In this document: positions 15,750 to 24,155 of the stretch, piece by piece
How the letters are laid out: every line of letters begins with the position of its first letter
Position numbering within the stretch: the stretch's first letter is position 1
From: Desulfovibrionaceae bacterium
GTDB lineage: Bacteria > Desulfobacterota > Desulfovibrionia > Desulfovibrionales > Desulfovibrionaceae
Assembly: GCA_015709205.1 (NCBI GenBank)
Contig: JACCQO010000024.1
Location: 1 to 50,687, forward strand
Length of the DNA: 50,687 bases
Direction of reading: 5' to 3'
Notes under the pieces: model-generated
Database searches by the model: none
The model's input: only the letters and a program-made list of their open reading frames with translations
Told to the model about the DNA's origin: nothing
Program-made: the position numbers and the translations under genes

Positions 15750-17171
15750 CTAGCGGTCATGGCGCGGGACGCCGAGGCTGCGCAGGCCGAGGACGGCCAG
15801 CGCGACCAGCAGGCAGGTGGCCACGGTGGCGGTGTAGATCATGTAGCGGGTCTGCACGGGCTCCACCAGGGCCACGAGGCAGCCGTTGGCCAGGTGGGCG
15901 GCCAGGACGAGGAAGGCGGCCGCAGCCGGGCCGCTTCCGGTCTGTGCCTCGGCCCCCCGGGCGGACGCGCCGCGCGCCGGGGCCGCCCGGGTCGTCAGGG
16001 TCGCCAGGGTCGCGAGCAGGACCAGGCCCAGAGTGGCGGCGGCGAAATAGCCGCCCAGGCCGAAGGTCAGGGAGTAGGCGTAGAACTTGAGGCAGCGCGC
16101 CGGGTGCGCGTGGAGCAGGCCCAGGGCCACGCGCACGGTGCCCTGGTCCACGGCGCGCAGCACGGGCAGGTCGAAGTCCGCGCCCGGGCCCGGGGCGAAG
16201 ATTTCCCGCGCCGCCGGGAACACGGTCTTCCAGACGATGTCGTTGTAGTGGTTGTCGAAGTGGAGGATTTCGCCGTGCGCACCGCGGCCCAGGCGGGTCG
16301 CCTCTCCCTGGACCCAGCGGTTTTCCCGCAGCGCGGCGTGCACGCGCTCGAAGAAGCGCCGTTCCTTGGGGTCGGCGAACAGGGCGGCGTCCCCGGGCTG
16401 GGCCAGGAACAGGGGCGCGGCCACGAGCTGGATGCCGGTGAAGGGCGGGCGGCTGGCCTTGCCGTGCTGCAGGAGGTTCCAGCCCTTTTCCAGCGCCGTC
16501 GCGCCGAGGATGCAGAGGGCGAGCACCCCCAGCGCGGCGGCCCCGGCGCGCAGGGAGCGGGCCTGGACGCCGCGCCACACGGCGCAGAGCGCACCCACGG
16601 GATAGAGGAACAGGAACTGGGTGCGGGTGAGCACGAGCAGGCCGCTGACCAGGAAGAAGAGGGCGTAGGCGCGCAGGCCGCCCCGGCTCGCGGCGCGCAG
16701 CAGCAGGGCGGCGGCGGCCAGGAAGAGGGGGTAGGCCAGCCCTTCGGAGAGCAGCAGGTTGGCCACGCCGGACGAGGACGGCAGCAGGGGGACGAACAGG
16801 ACCAGGGCGAAGATGGGGCGCAGCCAGTCCGGCGCGCGCAGTGCGCGCGCGAGCGCGGAGCCGCAGTAGAGCACGGCCAGGCTGGCCCCGAGCGCCTGGA
16901 CCCAGAGGGCCGCCGTGGCGAACCCCGCGCCGAAGAGCGCCTGCAACCCTTGGAGCAGCAGGGGATAGAGCGGCGGGCGGATGGCCGCGGCGTGGAGATA
17001 GCCGCCGGTGTCCGGCTGCAGGAGCGGCCCGCGCAGCAGCACCAGGGCGAGCACCGCGACGTGCACGGCGATCTCCGCGCCGCGCGCCGGAACCGAACCG
17101 GCCGGAATCGATTTGGCCGGAACCGGGCGGCCCGCAGCCGGGCGGGAGAATTTCTTGCTGCGCGCGCTCAT
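15750..17171 (-). CDS. Polytopic membrane protein, GT-C glycosyltransferase-like
   Basis: 473 residues with about ten membrane helices and a large extracytoplasmic loop (roughly 255-345). QPDTGGYLHAAAIRPPLYPLLL soon after TM1 resembles the first luminal loop of PMT/ArnT-type (GT-C) lipid-sugar transferases, where an Asp and RPPLYP occur. That would fit the GT2 downstream, which could supply the polyprenyl-phosphate sugar. The N-terminal tail has 15-nt repeats (17089-17133) encoding GRPVPAKSIPAGSVPARG. The start lies ten bases after a cluster of G/C; no strong ribosome site is visible. I do not recognise a specific family beyond the fold. Confidence 0.75.
   Translation of the reverse strand: MSARSKKFSRPAAGRPVPAKSIPAGSVPARGAEIAVHVAVLALVLLRGPLLQPDTGGYLHAAAIRPPLYPLLLQGLQALFGAGFATAALWVQALGASLAVLYCGSALARALRAPDWLRPIFALVLFVPLLPSSSGVANLLLSEGLAYPLFLAAAALLLRAASRGGLRAYALFFLVSGLLVLTRTQFLFLYPVGALCAVWRGVQARSLRAGAAALGVLALCILGATALEKGWNLLQHGKASRPPFTGIQLVAAPLFLAQPGDAALFADPKERRFFERVHAALRENRWVQGEATRLGRGAHGEILHFDNHYNDIVWKTVFPAAREIFAPGPGADFDLPVLRAVDQGTVRVALGLLHAHPARCLKFYAYSLTFGLGGYFAAATLGLVLLATLATLTTRAAPARGASARGAEAQTGSGPAAAAFLVLAAHLANGCLVALVEPVQTRYMIYTATVATCLLVALAVLGLRSLGVPRHDR
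17089..17133 (-). repeat. Three degenerate 15-nt repeats in the membrane protein N-terminus
   Basis: Plus strand units GGAACCGAACCGGCC, GGAATCGATTTGGCC and GGAACCGGGCGGCCC. They share the GGAA-x-CG core with the 15-nt units at 12683-12772, though the two genes are unrelated. Confidence 0.7.
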
Positions 17172-17337
17172 CGGGCAACTCCGCTACGGGCGGCCCGACG
17201 CCGCCCCTTCAAGAGTGGAATCCGCTGCTTATCCTGCACCGGCATGGTTATACATGAGTCCCCGCCGCTGTCCAGGCGGCCGTGGTCCGCGTCCGGGCCC
17301 CGGCGCACTCCTCCAGAGCAATATTCCCGGCCGCCGG

Positions 17338-18261
17338 TCACGTTTCCTGCCCTGCGGCCAGCCTGCCGACCCGCAGGACGGCTTCCCGCAGCCAGCGGTG
17401 GGCGCTGTCGGACTCCACCCGTGGGTGCCAGACCATCAGGTAGCGGAAGGGGCGGAGTTCCTCCGGCGGCTCGAGAATGCGCAGCGCCGGGTTGGCGCAT
17501 TCCCGGAGGGCCATCCTGCGCGGTACCGTGGCGACCAGGTCCGTGCCCTCCACGCTGCGCAGGGCGATGGTGAAGTAGGGGACGTGCAGCGCGCAACGCC
17601 GCCGCACCCCGGCCTGCGCCAGCTGCGCCTGGGGGATGGTCTGCACGCCCTGGAGCACGCTCACGCCGATGTGCCGCGCGGCGGAGTATTCCGCCATGCT
17701 CAGCCGTCGGCCGTAGGGCGATTCCGCGGCCACGACGCACACGAAGCGGTCCTCGTACACGGTTTGCGTGCGGCACGCGGGCGGCGCGTGGCCGTCGTCG
17801 GCGTTCAGGACCAGATCGACGCGCCCGTGCAGCAGGTCCTCGTAGCCCTGCTCGTGCCAGGCACGGAAATGGAACGTGGCCCGCGCCGCCGTGGGCAGGA
17901 CCCGCCTGCAGAAGGTCGGGACGAGCACGGCCGCGGCGTTGTCCGTCAGGGTGATCGTGAAGTGCGCGGCCTCGGCCATGGGGTCGAAGGCCGCGCCGCC
18001 GACGAGGCGGTCGAGCCTGGGGAGCATCCCGCCCAGTTCGTCGAAGAGCCGCCTGCCCGTGGGGGTCAGCTCGTAGCCGCCTCCGGTCCGGACCAGGAGC
18101 GCATCGCCGAGCATGTGGCGCAGCCGCTGCAGGGCCCGGCTCACGGCGGGCTGGGAACGGGCCAGCCGGTCGGCGGCGCGCGAGACGCTGCGCTCCTCGG
18201 CCAGGGCCATGAAGACCACGAGCAGGTTCAGGTCCGCCGCTCGGAGATGTTCCAGGTGCAT
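17338..18261 (-). CDS. LysR-family transcriptional regulator
   Basis: 307 residues. The HTH at residues 9-66 is typical: DLNLLVVFMALAEERSVSRAADRL then SQPAVSRALQRLR, with LLVRTGGGYELTPTG as the wing. The rest is the periplasmic-binding-like effector domain. Divergent orientation from the SDR gene (174 bases apart) with palindromes between them is the classical LysR layout, so it probably activates the SDR in response to a small ligand. GCAGGAG precedes the ATG. Confidence 0.93.
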   Translation of the reverse strand: MHLEHLRAADLNLLVVFMALAEERSVSRAADRLARSQPAVSRALQRLRHMLGDALLVRTGGGYELTPTGRRLFDELGGMLPRLDRLVGGAAFDPMAEAAHFTITLTDNAAAVLVPTFCRRVLPTAARATFHFRAWHEQGYEDLLHGRVDLVLNADDGHAPPACRTQTVYEDRFVCVVAAESPYGRRLSMAEYSAARHIGVSVLQGVQTIPQAQLAQAGVRRRCALHVPYFTIALRSVEGTDLVATVPRRMALRECANPALRILEPPEELRPFRYLMVWHPRVESDSAHRWLREAVLRVGRLAAGQET

Positions 18262-18339
18262 GCCGTGCTCCTGCGGGTTTGGGCCGCACGCGTCGGTTTG
18301 CGCCGGGCCCGGGCGCGCCTCGCCTCATTTATCCGAAAA

Positions 18340-18368
18340 ATGCATAGTGACTATGATGCAGTATGCAT
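18340..18368. promoter_or_regulatory. Candidate LysR operator
   Basis: Between the LysR and SDR starts lies CATAGT-G-ACTATG (18343-18355), a perfect dyad, flanked by ATGCAT at 18340-18345 and 18363-18368. It stands out in an otherwise GC-rich gap. Position and symmetry fit a LysR activation site. Confidence 0.6.
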
Positions 18369-18435
18369 TTGCCGCATCGGATGTCCAGCCCCATGTATTG
18401 GGGGAAGGACGAACAGACAAAGAAAGGAGACCGAC

Positions 18436-19179
18436 ATGGAAAGGAACGCAACGACGAAAAGCGCGATCGTCACCGGGTCGTCGCGGGGCATAGGCGCGGC
18501 CGTGGCCGCACGGCTGGCCCGGGAGGGCTTCGGCGTGGCCGTCAACTACGTGGGAGGCCGGGCGGCCGCCGAGGCCGTGGCCGGGGCCATCGCCGACGCC
18601 GGCGGCCGGGCCGTGTGCGTGCAGGCCGACGTGAGCCGGGAGGAGGAGGCGCGCCGCCTCTTCGACCGCGCCGAGGAGGCGTTCGGCGGCGTGGACGTGC
18701 TGGTCAACAGCGCCGGGATCATGCGCCTGTCGTCCATCGCGGAGACCGACGACGCGGCCGTGACGCGGCACCTGGACGTGAACCTCAAGGGCACGTTCAA
18801 CACCCTGCGCGAGGCCGCGCGTCGGCTGCGCCGGGGCGGACGGATCGTGAACCTGTCCTCGAGCGTCATCGGGATGCGCTTTCCCGGGTACGGCATCTAC
18901 GCGGCGACCAAGGCCGCGGTGGAGTCGCTGACCGTGACCCTGGCCAACGAGCTGCGGGGGCGCGGGATCACGGTCAACGCCGTGGCCCCGGGCCCCACGG
19001 GCACGGAGTTGTTCCTGGAGGGGAAATCGGAGGAACTGGTCGAGCGGCTGGCCAGGCTGGCCCCGCTGGAGCGGCTGGGCACGCCGGAGGACGTGGCCAA
19101 CCTCGTGGCCTTCCTGGTCGGCCCGGAGGGCGGCTGGATCAACGGCCAGGTCCTGCGCTCCAACGGCGGCATGGTCTGA
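18436..19179 (+). CDS. SDR-family oxidoreductase (FabG-like)
   Basis: 247 residues, classical SDR. TGSSRGIG at residues 13-20 binds NAD(P); NSAG replaces the usual NNAG near residue 91; SSSVIG holds the serine; Tyr155 and Lys159 (YAATK) complete the active site; VAPGPTGTELF is the substrate loop. It interconverts a carbonyl and an alcohol; the substrate is unknown. AAAGGAGA precedes the ATG. It is divergent from the LysR gene, with a likely operator between. Confidence 0.92.
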   Translation: MERNATTKSAIVTGSSRGIGAAVAARLAREGFGVAVNYVGGRAAAEAVAGAIADAGGRAVCVQADVSREEEARRLFDRAEEAFGGVDVLVNSAGIMRLSSIAETDDAAVTRHLDVNLKGTFNTLREAARRLRRGGRIVNLSSSVIGMRFPGYGIYAATKAAVESLTVTLANELRGRGITVNAVAPGPTGTELFLEGKSEELVERLARLAPLERLGTPEDVANLVAFLVGPEGGWINGQVLRSNGGMV

Positions 19180-19406
19180 GTTTGCACCGGTCCGCACCGC
19201 AGCGGCCGGAACCGGGCCGGCGGCGGTATTGGCTTTTGACGGAGCCGCGCCGTTGGCGGTATACCGGAGCGGGCCCGGCGCGCGGGCCGGTCGCAACGGT
19301 CGCGCGGCGCGGTGCCGCCCCCCGGAGTTGTCGCCCGGCGGCCCGAGGAATCGGGCCGTTTTCTTTTTGGGACCGCAAAGACCTTGAAACCGAAGGTGAG
19401 CAAGCC

Positions 19407-20687
19407 ATGGCAGACCTGGATCTGGCGTTCGTGCGCGGGCAGTTTCCCGCCTTTTCCGAAGCGGCGCTGCAGGACACGTGTTTCTTCGAAAACGCGGGCG
19501 GGTCCTACATGTGCCGCCAGGTGATGGAGCGGCTGGAGTCGTACTACCGCCGATGCAAGGTCCAGCCCTATTACCCGAACCCCGTGTCCCTGCGGGCCGG
19601 GGCGATGATGGACGAGGCCTACGGGGCGCTGGCCGCGTGGATGAACGTGGGGCCGGACGAGATCTATTTCGGGCCGTCCACGTCGCAGAACGCCTGCGTC
19701 CTGGCCCAGGCCGCGCTCGGCTGGCTGCGGCCCGGCGACGAGATCGTCGTGACCAACCAGGACCACGAGGCCAACAGCGGCGCGTGGCGGCGGCTGGAAC
19801 GGCAGGGCGTGGCGGTGCGGGAGTGGCGTATGGACCCGGAAACGGGCGAGCTGCCCGTGGCGCGGTTGCCGGAGCTGTTTTCGAAGCAGACCAGGCTGCT
19901 GGCCTTTCCGCACTGCTCGAACATCCTCGGGGAGAGGAACCCGGTCGCGGAGATCTGCGCGCTGGCCCGGGAACACGGCGTGCGCACGGTGGTGGACGGC
20001 GTGTCCTTTGCCGGGCACGGCCTGCCGGACGTGCGCGGCCTGGGCGCGGACGTCTATCTCTTTTCGCTCTACAAGGTCTACGGCCCGCACCAGGGCGTGA
20101 TGGTCATCGCGCCGGACATGGCCGAGCTCCTGGCCGGCCAGGGGCACTTCTTCAACGCCGGGGTGCGGGAGAAGCGGCTGACGCCCGCCGGGCCGGACCA
20201 CGCCCAGATCGCGGCGGTCAAGGGCGTGGGCGACTATTTCGAGGCGCTGTACCGGCACCATTTCGCGGACTCGGGTACTGGGGACCCGGGTATTGGGGAC
20301 GCGGGCACTGGGGACGCGGGCGACGCACCGGCGGCGCGCAAGGCCGAGGCGGTCCGCGACCTGCTGCACCGGGCCGAGGCGCCGGTCCTGGGGGCGCTGC
20401 TGGACTATCTCGCCGCGCACGCGCGGGTGCGGGTGGTCGGCCCCACGGACCCGGAGCGGCGCTCGCCCACGGTCTCGGTGCGGCCCGAGGGCAAGAGCCC
20501 CTGGGAGCTGGCCGAACGTCTCGGCGAGCGGGGCATCCTCTGCGGGGCCGGGCACTTCTATTCGGTCCGCCTGCTGGAGGCCCTGGGCATCGACCCGGCC
20601 GTGGGCGTGCTGCGGTTTTCGCTGGTGCACTATACGTCGCGCGAGGACGTGGAGCGGCTCATCGCCGCGCTGGACGACGTGCTCTAG
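19407..20687 (+). CDS. Cysteine desulfurase-like PLP enzyme (class V aminotransferase fold)
   Basis: 426 residues. Class V fold: YFGPSTSQNACVL phosphate-binding region, NQDHEANSGAWRRL, HCSNILGERNPVAEI, VDGVSFAGHG and the PLP lysine Lys223 in LFSLYKVYGPHQGVM. The layout matches the TIGR01976-type cysteine desulfurase-like subfamily rather than IscS or SufS. An acidic GTGDP/GIGDA/GTGDA insert (20273-20317) encoded by a 15-nt repeat lies near residue 290. GAAGGTGAG precedes the start. Real substrate unknown; a sulfur or selenium role tied to the molybdoenzyme 25 bases downstream is possible but unproven. Confidence 0.88.
   Translation: MADLDLAFVRGQFPAFSEAALQDTCFFENAGGSYMCRQVMERLESYYRRCKVQPYYPNPVSLRAGAMMDEAYGALAAWMNVGPDEIYFGPSTSQNACVLAQAALGWLRPGDEIVVTNQDHEANSGAWRRLERQGVAVREWRMDPETGELPVARLPELFSKQTRLLAFPHCSNILGERNPVAEICALAREHGVRTVVDGVSFAGHGLPDVRGLGADVYLFSLYKVYGPHQGVMVIAPDMAELLAGQGHFFNAGVREKRLTPAGPDHAQIAAVKGVGDYFEALYRHHFADSGTGDPGIGDAGTGDAGDAPAARKAEAVRDLLHRAEAPVLGALLDYLAAHARVRVVGPTDPERRSPTVSVRPEGKSPWELAERLGERGILCGAGHFYSVRLLEALGIDPAVGVLRFSLVHYTSREDVERLIAALDDVL
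20273..20317 (+). repeat. Three 15-nt tandem repeats in the PLP enzyme gene
   Basis: GGGTACTGGGGACCC, GGGTATTGGGGACGC and GGGCACTGGGGACGC encode GTGDP-GIGDA-GTGDA, a surface-loop insertion. Confidence 0.85.
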
Positions 20688-20712
20688 CCGGGATGCGGGA
20701 GAGACGTAACGC

Positions 20713-22755
20713 ATGACCATCCACAAGAGCATCTGCCCCTACGACTGCCCGACCTCGTGCGGGTTGCTGGTGGAGAGCGACGGCGAGCGCGTCGTCCGGG
20801 TCAAGGGCGATCCGGACGATCCCATCTCCAAGGGGCTGATCTGCCGCAAGATGCAGCGCTACGACCAGTCGATCAACGCGCCGCAGCGCATCCTGACCCC
20901 CCTGCGGCGCATCGGCGACAAGGGGGAAGGGCGGTTCGCCCCGATCTCCTGGGACGAGGCCGTGGACGCCGTCGCGCGCCGCTGGACCACGGCGCTGGAG
21001 GCGCACGGGCCGGATTCCATCCTGCCGTTCTACTACTCCGGGGTCATGAGCCTCATTCACCGCAACTGCGGGGACGCGCTGTTCAACCGCATGGGCGCCT
21101 GCGGGCTGGTCAAGACCCTCTGCGCCTCGGCCAAGCACGCGGGGTACGTGGCCGTGATGGGCGAAACGCCCTGCCTCGATCCCCGGGAGCTGGCCCGCAG
21201 CGATTTCTTCCTCGTCTGGGGTTGCAACATGAAGGCCACGCGGCTGCACAGCATGGCCGACGTGGTCCGGGCGCGCCGCAGCGGCAAGCGCGTGGTGCTC
21301 GTGGAATCCTGCGCGCTGGACATGGCCTCCTACTGCGACCGGGTCGTGCTCGTCCGGCCGGGCACGGACGGCGCGCTGGCCCTGGCCATGATGCACGTGC
21401 TGGCCGAGGAGGGGCTGGCCGACGCCGAGTTCCTGCGCCGCGAGGCCGAGGGGTTCGAGGCGTTCCGGCAGACGCTCGGCGCGTACACCCCGGCCTGGGC
21501 CGAGGGCGTCACCGGCGTGGAGGCCGGGGTCATCGAGGAGCTGGCGCGGGAGTTCGCGGCCGCGTCGGCCCCGGCCATCGTCCTGGGCTCCGGCAACTCG
21601 CGCTACGGCAACGGCGGCATGACCGTGCGGCTGATCACCATCCTTTCGGCCTTCACCGGGGCCTGGGCGCGCCCGGGCGGCGGGCTGTGCGGCTGCTCGC
21701 CGGGCGGCGGCCCCTACGTGGACGCATCGCGCATCGCGCGGCCGGACCTGCGCGCGCACCCGGCCCGGATGGTGAACCTCAACCAACTGGCCATGGCCCT
21801 GGCGGGCGAGCCCGGCAAGGCCCCGATCCGTTGCCTGCACGTCTACGCCAGCAACCCCATGGGCTCGGTGGCCAACCAGCGGGGCATCCGCCGGGGGCTG
21901 CTCGACCCGGCGCTGTTCACCGTGGTGCACGAGCGGTTCATGACCGACACGGCGCGCTACGCGGACATCATCCTCCCGGCCACCTTTTCGGTCGAGCAGG
22001 CGGACTGCTACCGCTCCTACGGCTACCGCTCCTTCGGCACGGCCTACCGCATCGTGCCGCCGCCCGGGGACTGCAAGACCAACTGGGAGATCTTCGGCCT
22101 GCTCTTCCGGGCCATGGGCTACGGCGAGGACCACTTCGACCGGAGCGCGGAGGAGATGCTGGCGGACCTGCTGGCCCATCCGGTGGACGGGCTGGCGGAC
22201 CTGACCACGGAGCAGTGGGAGACGTTGCGCACCGGCGGACAGCTGGCCATGCCCTTTGCCGAACACACCGCCTGGAAGACGCCCACGGGCAGGATGCGCA
22301 TCGTGAACCACGAACTTGCCGAGCCCATGCCGCATTACCAGGAGAGCCACGGCGGACAGGAAAATTTGGGTGGGCAGGAGAATTTGGGCGGGAACCGGCC
22401 GCTGCGGCTCATCGCCGTCCCGAGCGCCGAGACGCTCAATTCCGTGTTCCTGGAGCGCGACGACCTGGTGGCGCGGCGCGGGCCCATGACCCTGGCCCTG
22501 CATCCGGACGACGCGGCCGCGCGCGGCATCGCCGACGGCGACGCGGTCCTGGCCTGCAACGACCTGGGCGAGGTGGCCTTCACGGCCCTGGTGACGCCCC
22601 TGGTGGCCCGGGGGGCCGTGGCCGCGGCGGGCATCTTCGACAGCCGCGCGACCGCCGACGGCAACCTGGTGAACGCGCTGCACCACGAGCGCCTCTCGGA
22701 CCTGGGCGCGGCCACCACCCTGAACGACAACACCGTGGAGGTGCGCAGGGCCTGA
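20713..22755 (+). CDS. Molybdopterin-dependent oxidoreductase (DMSO reductase superfamily)
   Basis: 680 residues. The N-terminal Molybdop_Fe4S4 module has Cys8, Cys12, Cys16 and Cys44 (CPYDCPTSC ... GLICRKM). The central catalytic part follows (LGSGNSRYGNGG; HVYASNPMGSVANQ), and the C-terminal molydopterin-binding beta-barrel starts near residue 570. No Tat signal is seen, so it is probably cytoplasmic, like many uncharacterised anaerobic dehydrogenases beside PLP or thiol enzymes. A GGQENL repeat (18-nt unit, 22351-22386) marks the linker before the last domain. GGGAGAGA precedes the start. Substrate unknown; no electron-transfer subunit is adjacent. Confidence 0.92.
   Translation: MTIHKSICPYDCPTSCGLLVESDGERVVRVKGDPDDPISKGLICRKMQRYDQSINAPQRILTPLRRIGDKGEGRFAPISWDEAVDAVARRWTTALEAHGPDSILPFYYSGVMSLIHRNCGDALFNRMGACGLVKTLCASAKHAGYVAVMGETPCLDPRELARSDFFLVWGCNMKATRLHSMADVVRARRSGKRVVLVESCALDMASYCDRVVLVRPGTDGALALAMMHVLAEEGLADAEFLRREAEGFEAFRQTLGAYTPAWAEGVTGVEAGVIEELAREFAAASAPAIVLGSGNSRYGNGGMTVRLITILSAFTGAWARPGGGLCGCSPGGGPYVDASRIARPDLRAHPARMVNLNQLAMALAGEPGKAPIRCLHVYASNPMGSVANQRGIRRGLLDPALFTVVHERFMTDTARYADIILPATFSVEQADCYRSYGYRSFGTAYRIVPPPGDCKTNWEIFGLLFRAMGYGEDHFDRSAEEMLADLLAHPVDGLADLTTEQWETLRTGGQLAMPFAEHTAWKTPTGRMRIVNHELAEPMPHYQESHGGQENLGGQENLGGNRPLRLIAVPSAETLNSVFLERDDLVARRGPMTLALHPDDAAARGIADGDAVLACNDLGEVAFTALVTPLVARGAVAAAGIFDSRATADGNLVNALHHERLSDLGAATTLNDNTVEVRRA
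22351..22386 (+). repeat. Two 18-nt repeats in the molybdoenzyme gene
   Basis: GGCGGACAGGAAAATTTG and GGTGGGCAGGAGAATTTG encode GGQENL twice, in the linker ahead of the C-terminal domain. Confidence 0.85.
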
Positions 22756-22818
22756 CGCGTTGTCGGGTGTGGAGCGCTCCGCCGCGAACGGCGGGGTTGT
22801 CGGCGTCTCGTGATCCCA

Positions 22819-22860
22819 CGCAAAAGGGCCCGGAAGGTTTTTCTTCCGGGCCCTTTTGCG
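22819..22860. terminator. Bidirectional terminator
   Basis: CGCAAAAGGGCCCGGAA and its exact reverse complement TTCCGGGCCCTTTTGCG enclose an 8-base loop. It serves the molybdoenzyme gene on the plus strand and the small gene at 22999 on the minus strand. Confidence 0.9.
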
Positions 22861-22998
22861 GCCCGTGGCGTCTTCGGCCTTCCCGCTCGTTCGCCGGGAG
22901 CCGGGAAGGGGCGTTGCCCGCCGCGGGCCAGGGCAACGGCGGGGATCGGCGGGCGGCCGCGTCGGCTGCGTGCCGGGCCGGGGGGCCGCCGCGCCGCC

Positions 22999-23316
22999 TC
23001 AATTCCGGGTATATTTCTTGTTCAGTTCGAGCAGTCTGCCCTGCAGGGCGGCCACCTTGCCGTCCGGGAAGCCGAGCTTCACCAGCCGGGGCATGGCATG
23101 CTCGCAGATTTTGGCGAAGAATTTTTCGCGCACGGCGGGGCGTTCCTTGCCGATGTCCCGCCAGGTCGCCGTGTTGAAATCCTTGAGCGCCTCGGTGATG
23201 GCGAAGCGGAAAACGCCCTTGATGGGCAGGCGCGAGATTCCACCGTCCAACTGTTCGACAACGCTGGCCATTTCGTCGATCTTTTTTTCCTGCTTCGCTT
23301 CGCCCGTCGCATCCAT
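22999..23316 (-). CDS. Small protein of unknown function
   Basis: 105 residues, soluble, charged and helical, without signal peptide. I do not recognise a family. LPIKGVFRFAITEALKDFN and the end KVAALQGRLLELNKKY suggest helical packing. It has a strong GGAGGAA ribosome site eight bases before the ATG and its own terminator downstream, so it is probably a genuine single gene. The 40-codon open extension upstream of the chosen ATG lacks these features. Confidence 0.75.
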   Translation of the reverse strand: MDATGEAKQEKKIDEMASVVEQLDGGISRLPIKGVFRFAITEALKDFNTATWRDIGKERPAVREKFFAKICEHAMPRLVKLGFPDGKVAALQGRLLELNKKYTRN

Positions 23317-23526
23317 GGTGTTCCTCCGAGATCGTGATGATTGGGGTTGTCCCGTTTCGGGCCACGGCCGGACAACGCAAGCGCCACGGCCGGTTATCGT
23401 GAAAATGAAACTCAACATTCAATTAGGTACGAATCCGGTAAACGCCACCCCTTTGGGCGGGGTTTTGACCATAAAAAGAAAGGGGCTGCCCCGGCTAAGC
23501 ATCTCGCTTAGGGTTGGAAAGGGCCC

Positions 23527-23945
23527 GTGCAGACAAGAAAGAGGGACTCGGCGCAGCAGCAAGCCGGGCGCATCGAGCATTTCGTTGCCGGGGCGACGGC
23601 TCGCGCGGCGGCCCAATTTGTGGCCGTGAACCGAAACACTGCGGCCGGTTTTGTACGCGCTTGAGGAAGGTCATCCCCGAGGAGACGGAGAAGGTCTTCT
23701 CCCGTGGCCGGTGAGGTCGAGGTCGAGGGGAGCTGCTCGGCGGAATCCGAAAAGGCAAAAGAGGCCGCAGGCGGCAGGAAAAGTCTTTGTTCTCGATTTG
23801 TTGGAGCACTGAGGAAAGGTCTGCGCCGTCAGGATTCCCAATGCCCGGAATCCGACGTCGCCGCCCATAATGGAGCGCATGATCCTGCCCGGCGGCCTGA
23901 CGCCCTGGATGTCTAGGAACTCCGAAGTCCGCCAACATCCCTGGA
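23527..23945 (+). pseudogene. Wrecked IS1595-family transposase
   Basis: Piecing three frames together restores an IS1595-type transposase. GTG at 23527 opens QTRKRDSAQQQ, then IEHFVAGATARAAAQFVAV and NRNTAA; after a shift near 23645 comes TRLRKVIPEETEKVFS; then SPVAGEVEVE, RKGKRG, GKVFVLDLLEH, a stop, GKVCAVRIPNARN, PIMERMILPGG, and DALDV before another stop. Intact members read SPLSGEVEVDESYFGG...GKVPVFGLLKR and IVYTDSYKSYDALDVSEF. At least three frameshifts and two stops make it dead. The rest of the gene (catalytic C-terminal part) is missing. GGGGCTGCCCC at 23482-23492 could be a remnant of the left terminal repeat. Confidence 0.8.
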
Positions 23946-24032
23946 TCGCGGCTTTCGCCCCGCCGCGCGCTTGCCGCCGCGCACGGGAGCGTCGGCAAGC
24001 GCAGGCCCACGTTGGGCGCACGTTTTGGCAGA

Positions 24033-24070
24033 CAAAAGGGCTGGCCGGCATTTGCCGGCCAGCCCTTTTG
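24033..24070. terminator. Terminator after the metP/metS-like operon
   Basis: CAAAAGGGCTGGCCGGC, loop ATTT, GCCGGCCAGCCCTTTTG: a perfect 17-bp stem with A/T tracts on both sides. It ends the minus-strand transporter operon. Confidence 0.88.
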
Positions 24071-24155
24071 CGTTGTCGAGCGAAGAGGGGCCCGCTATCG
24101 GCAGCCCAAAGGGCCCGGGCATCGACGCGGCCTTTGCGGCGCGCGGGCCGCGGGC

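Noticed and set aside
13695-17573. Open frame of 1292 codons on the plus strand
   Set aside because: Antisense to asnB and the membrane protein gene; no recognisable domain.
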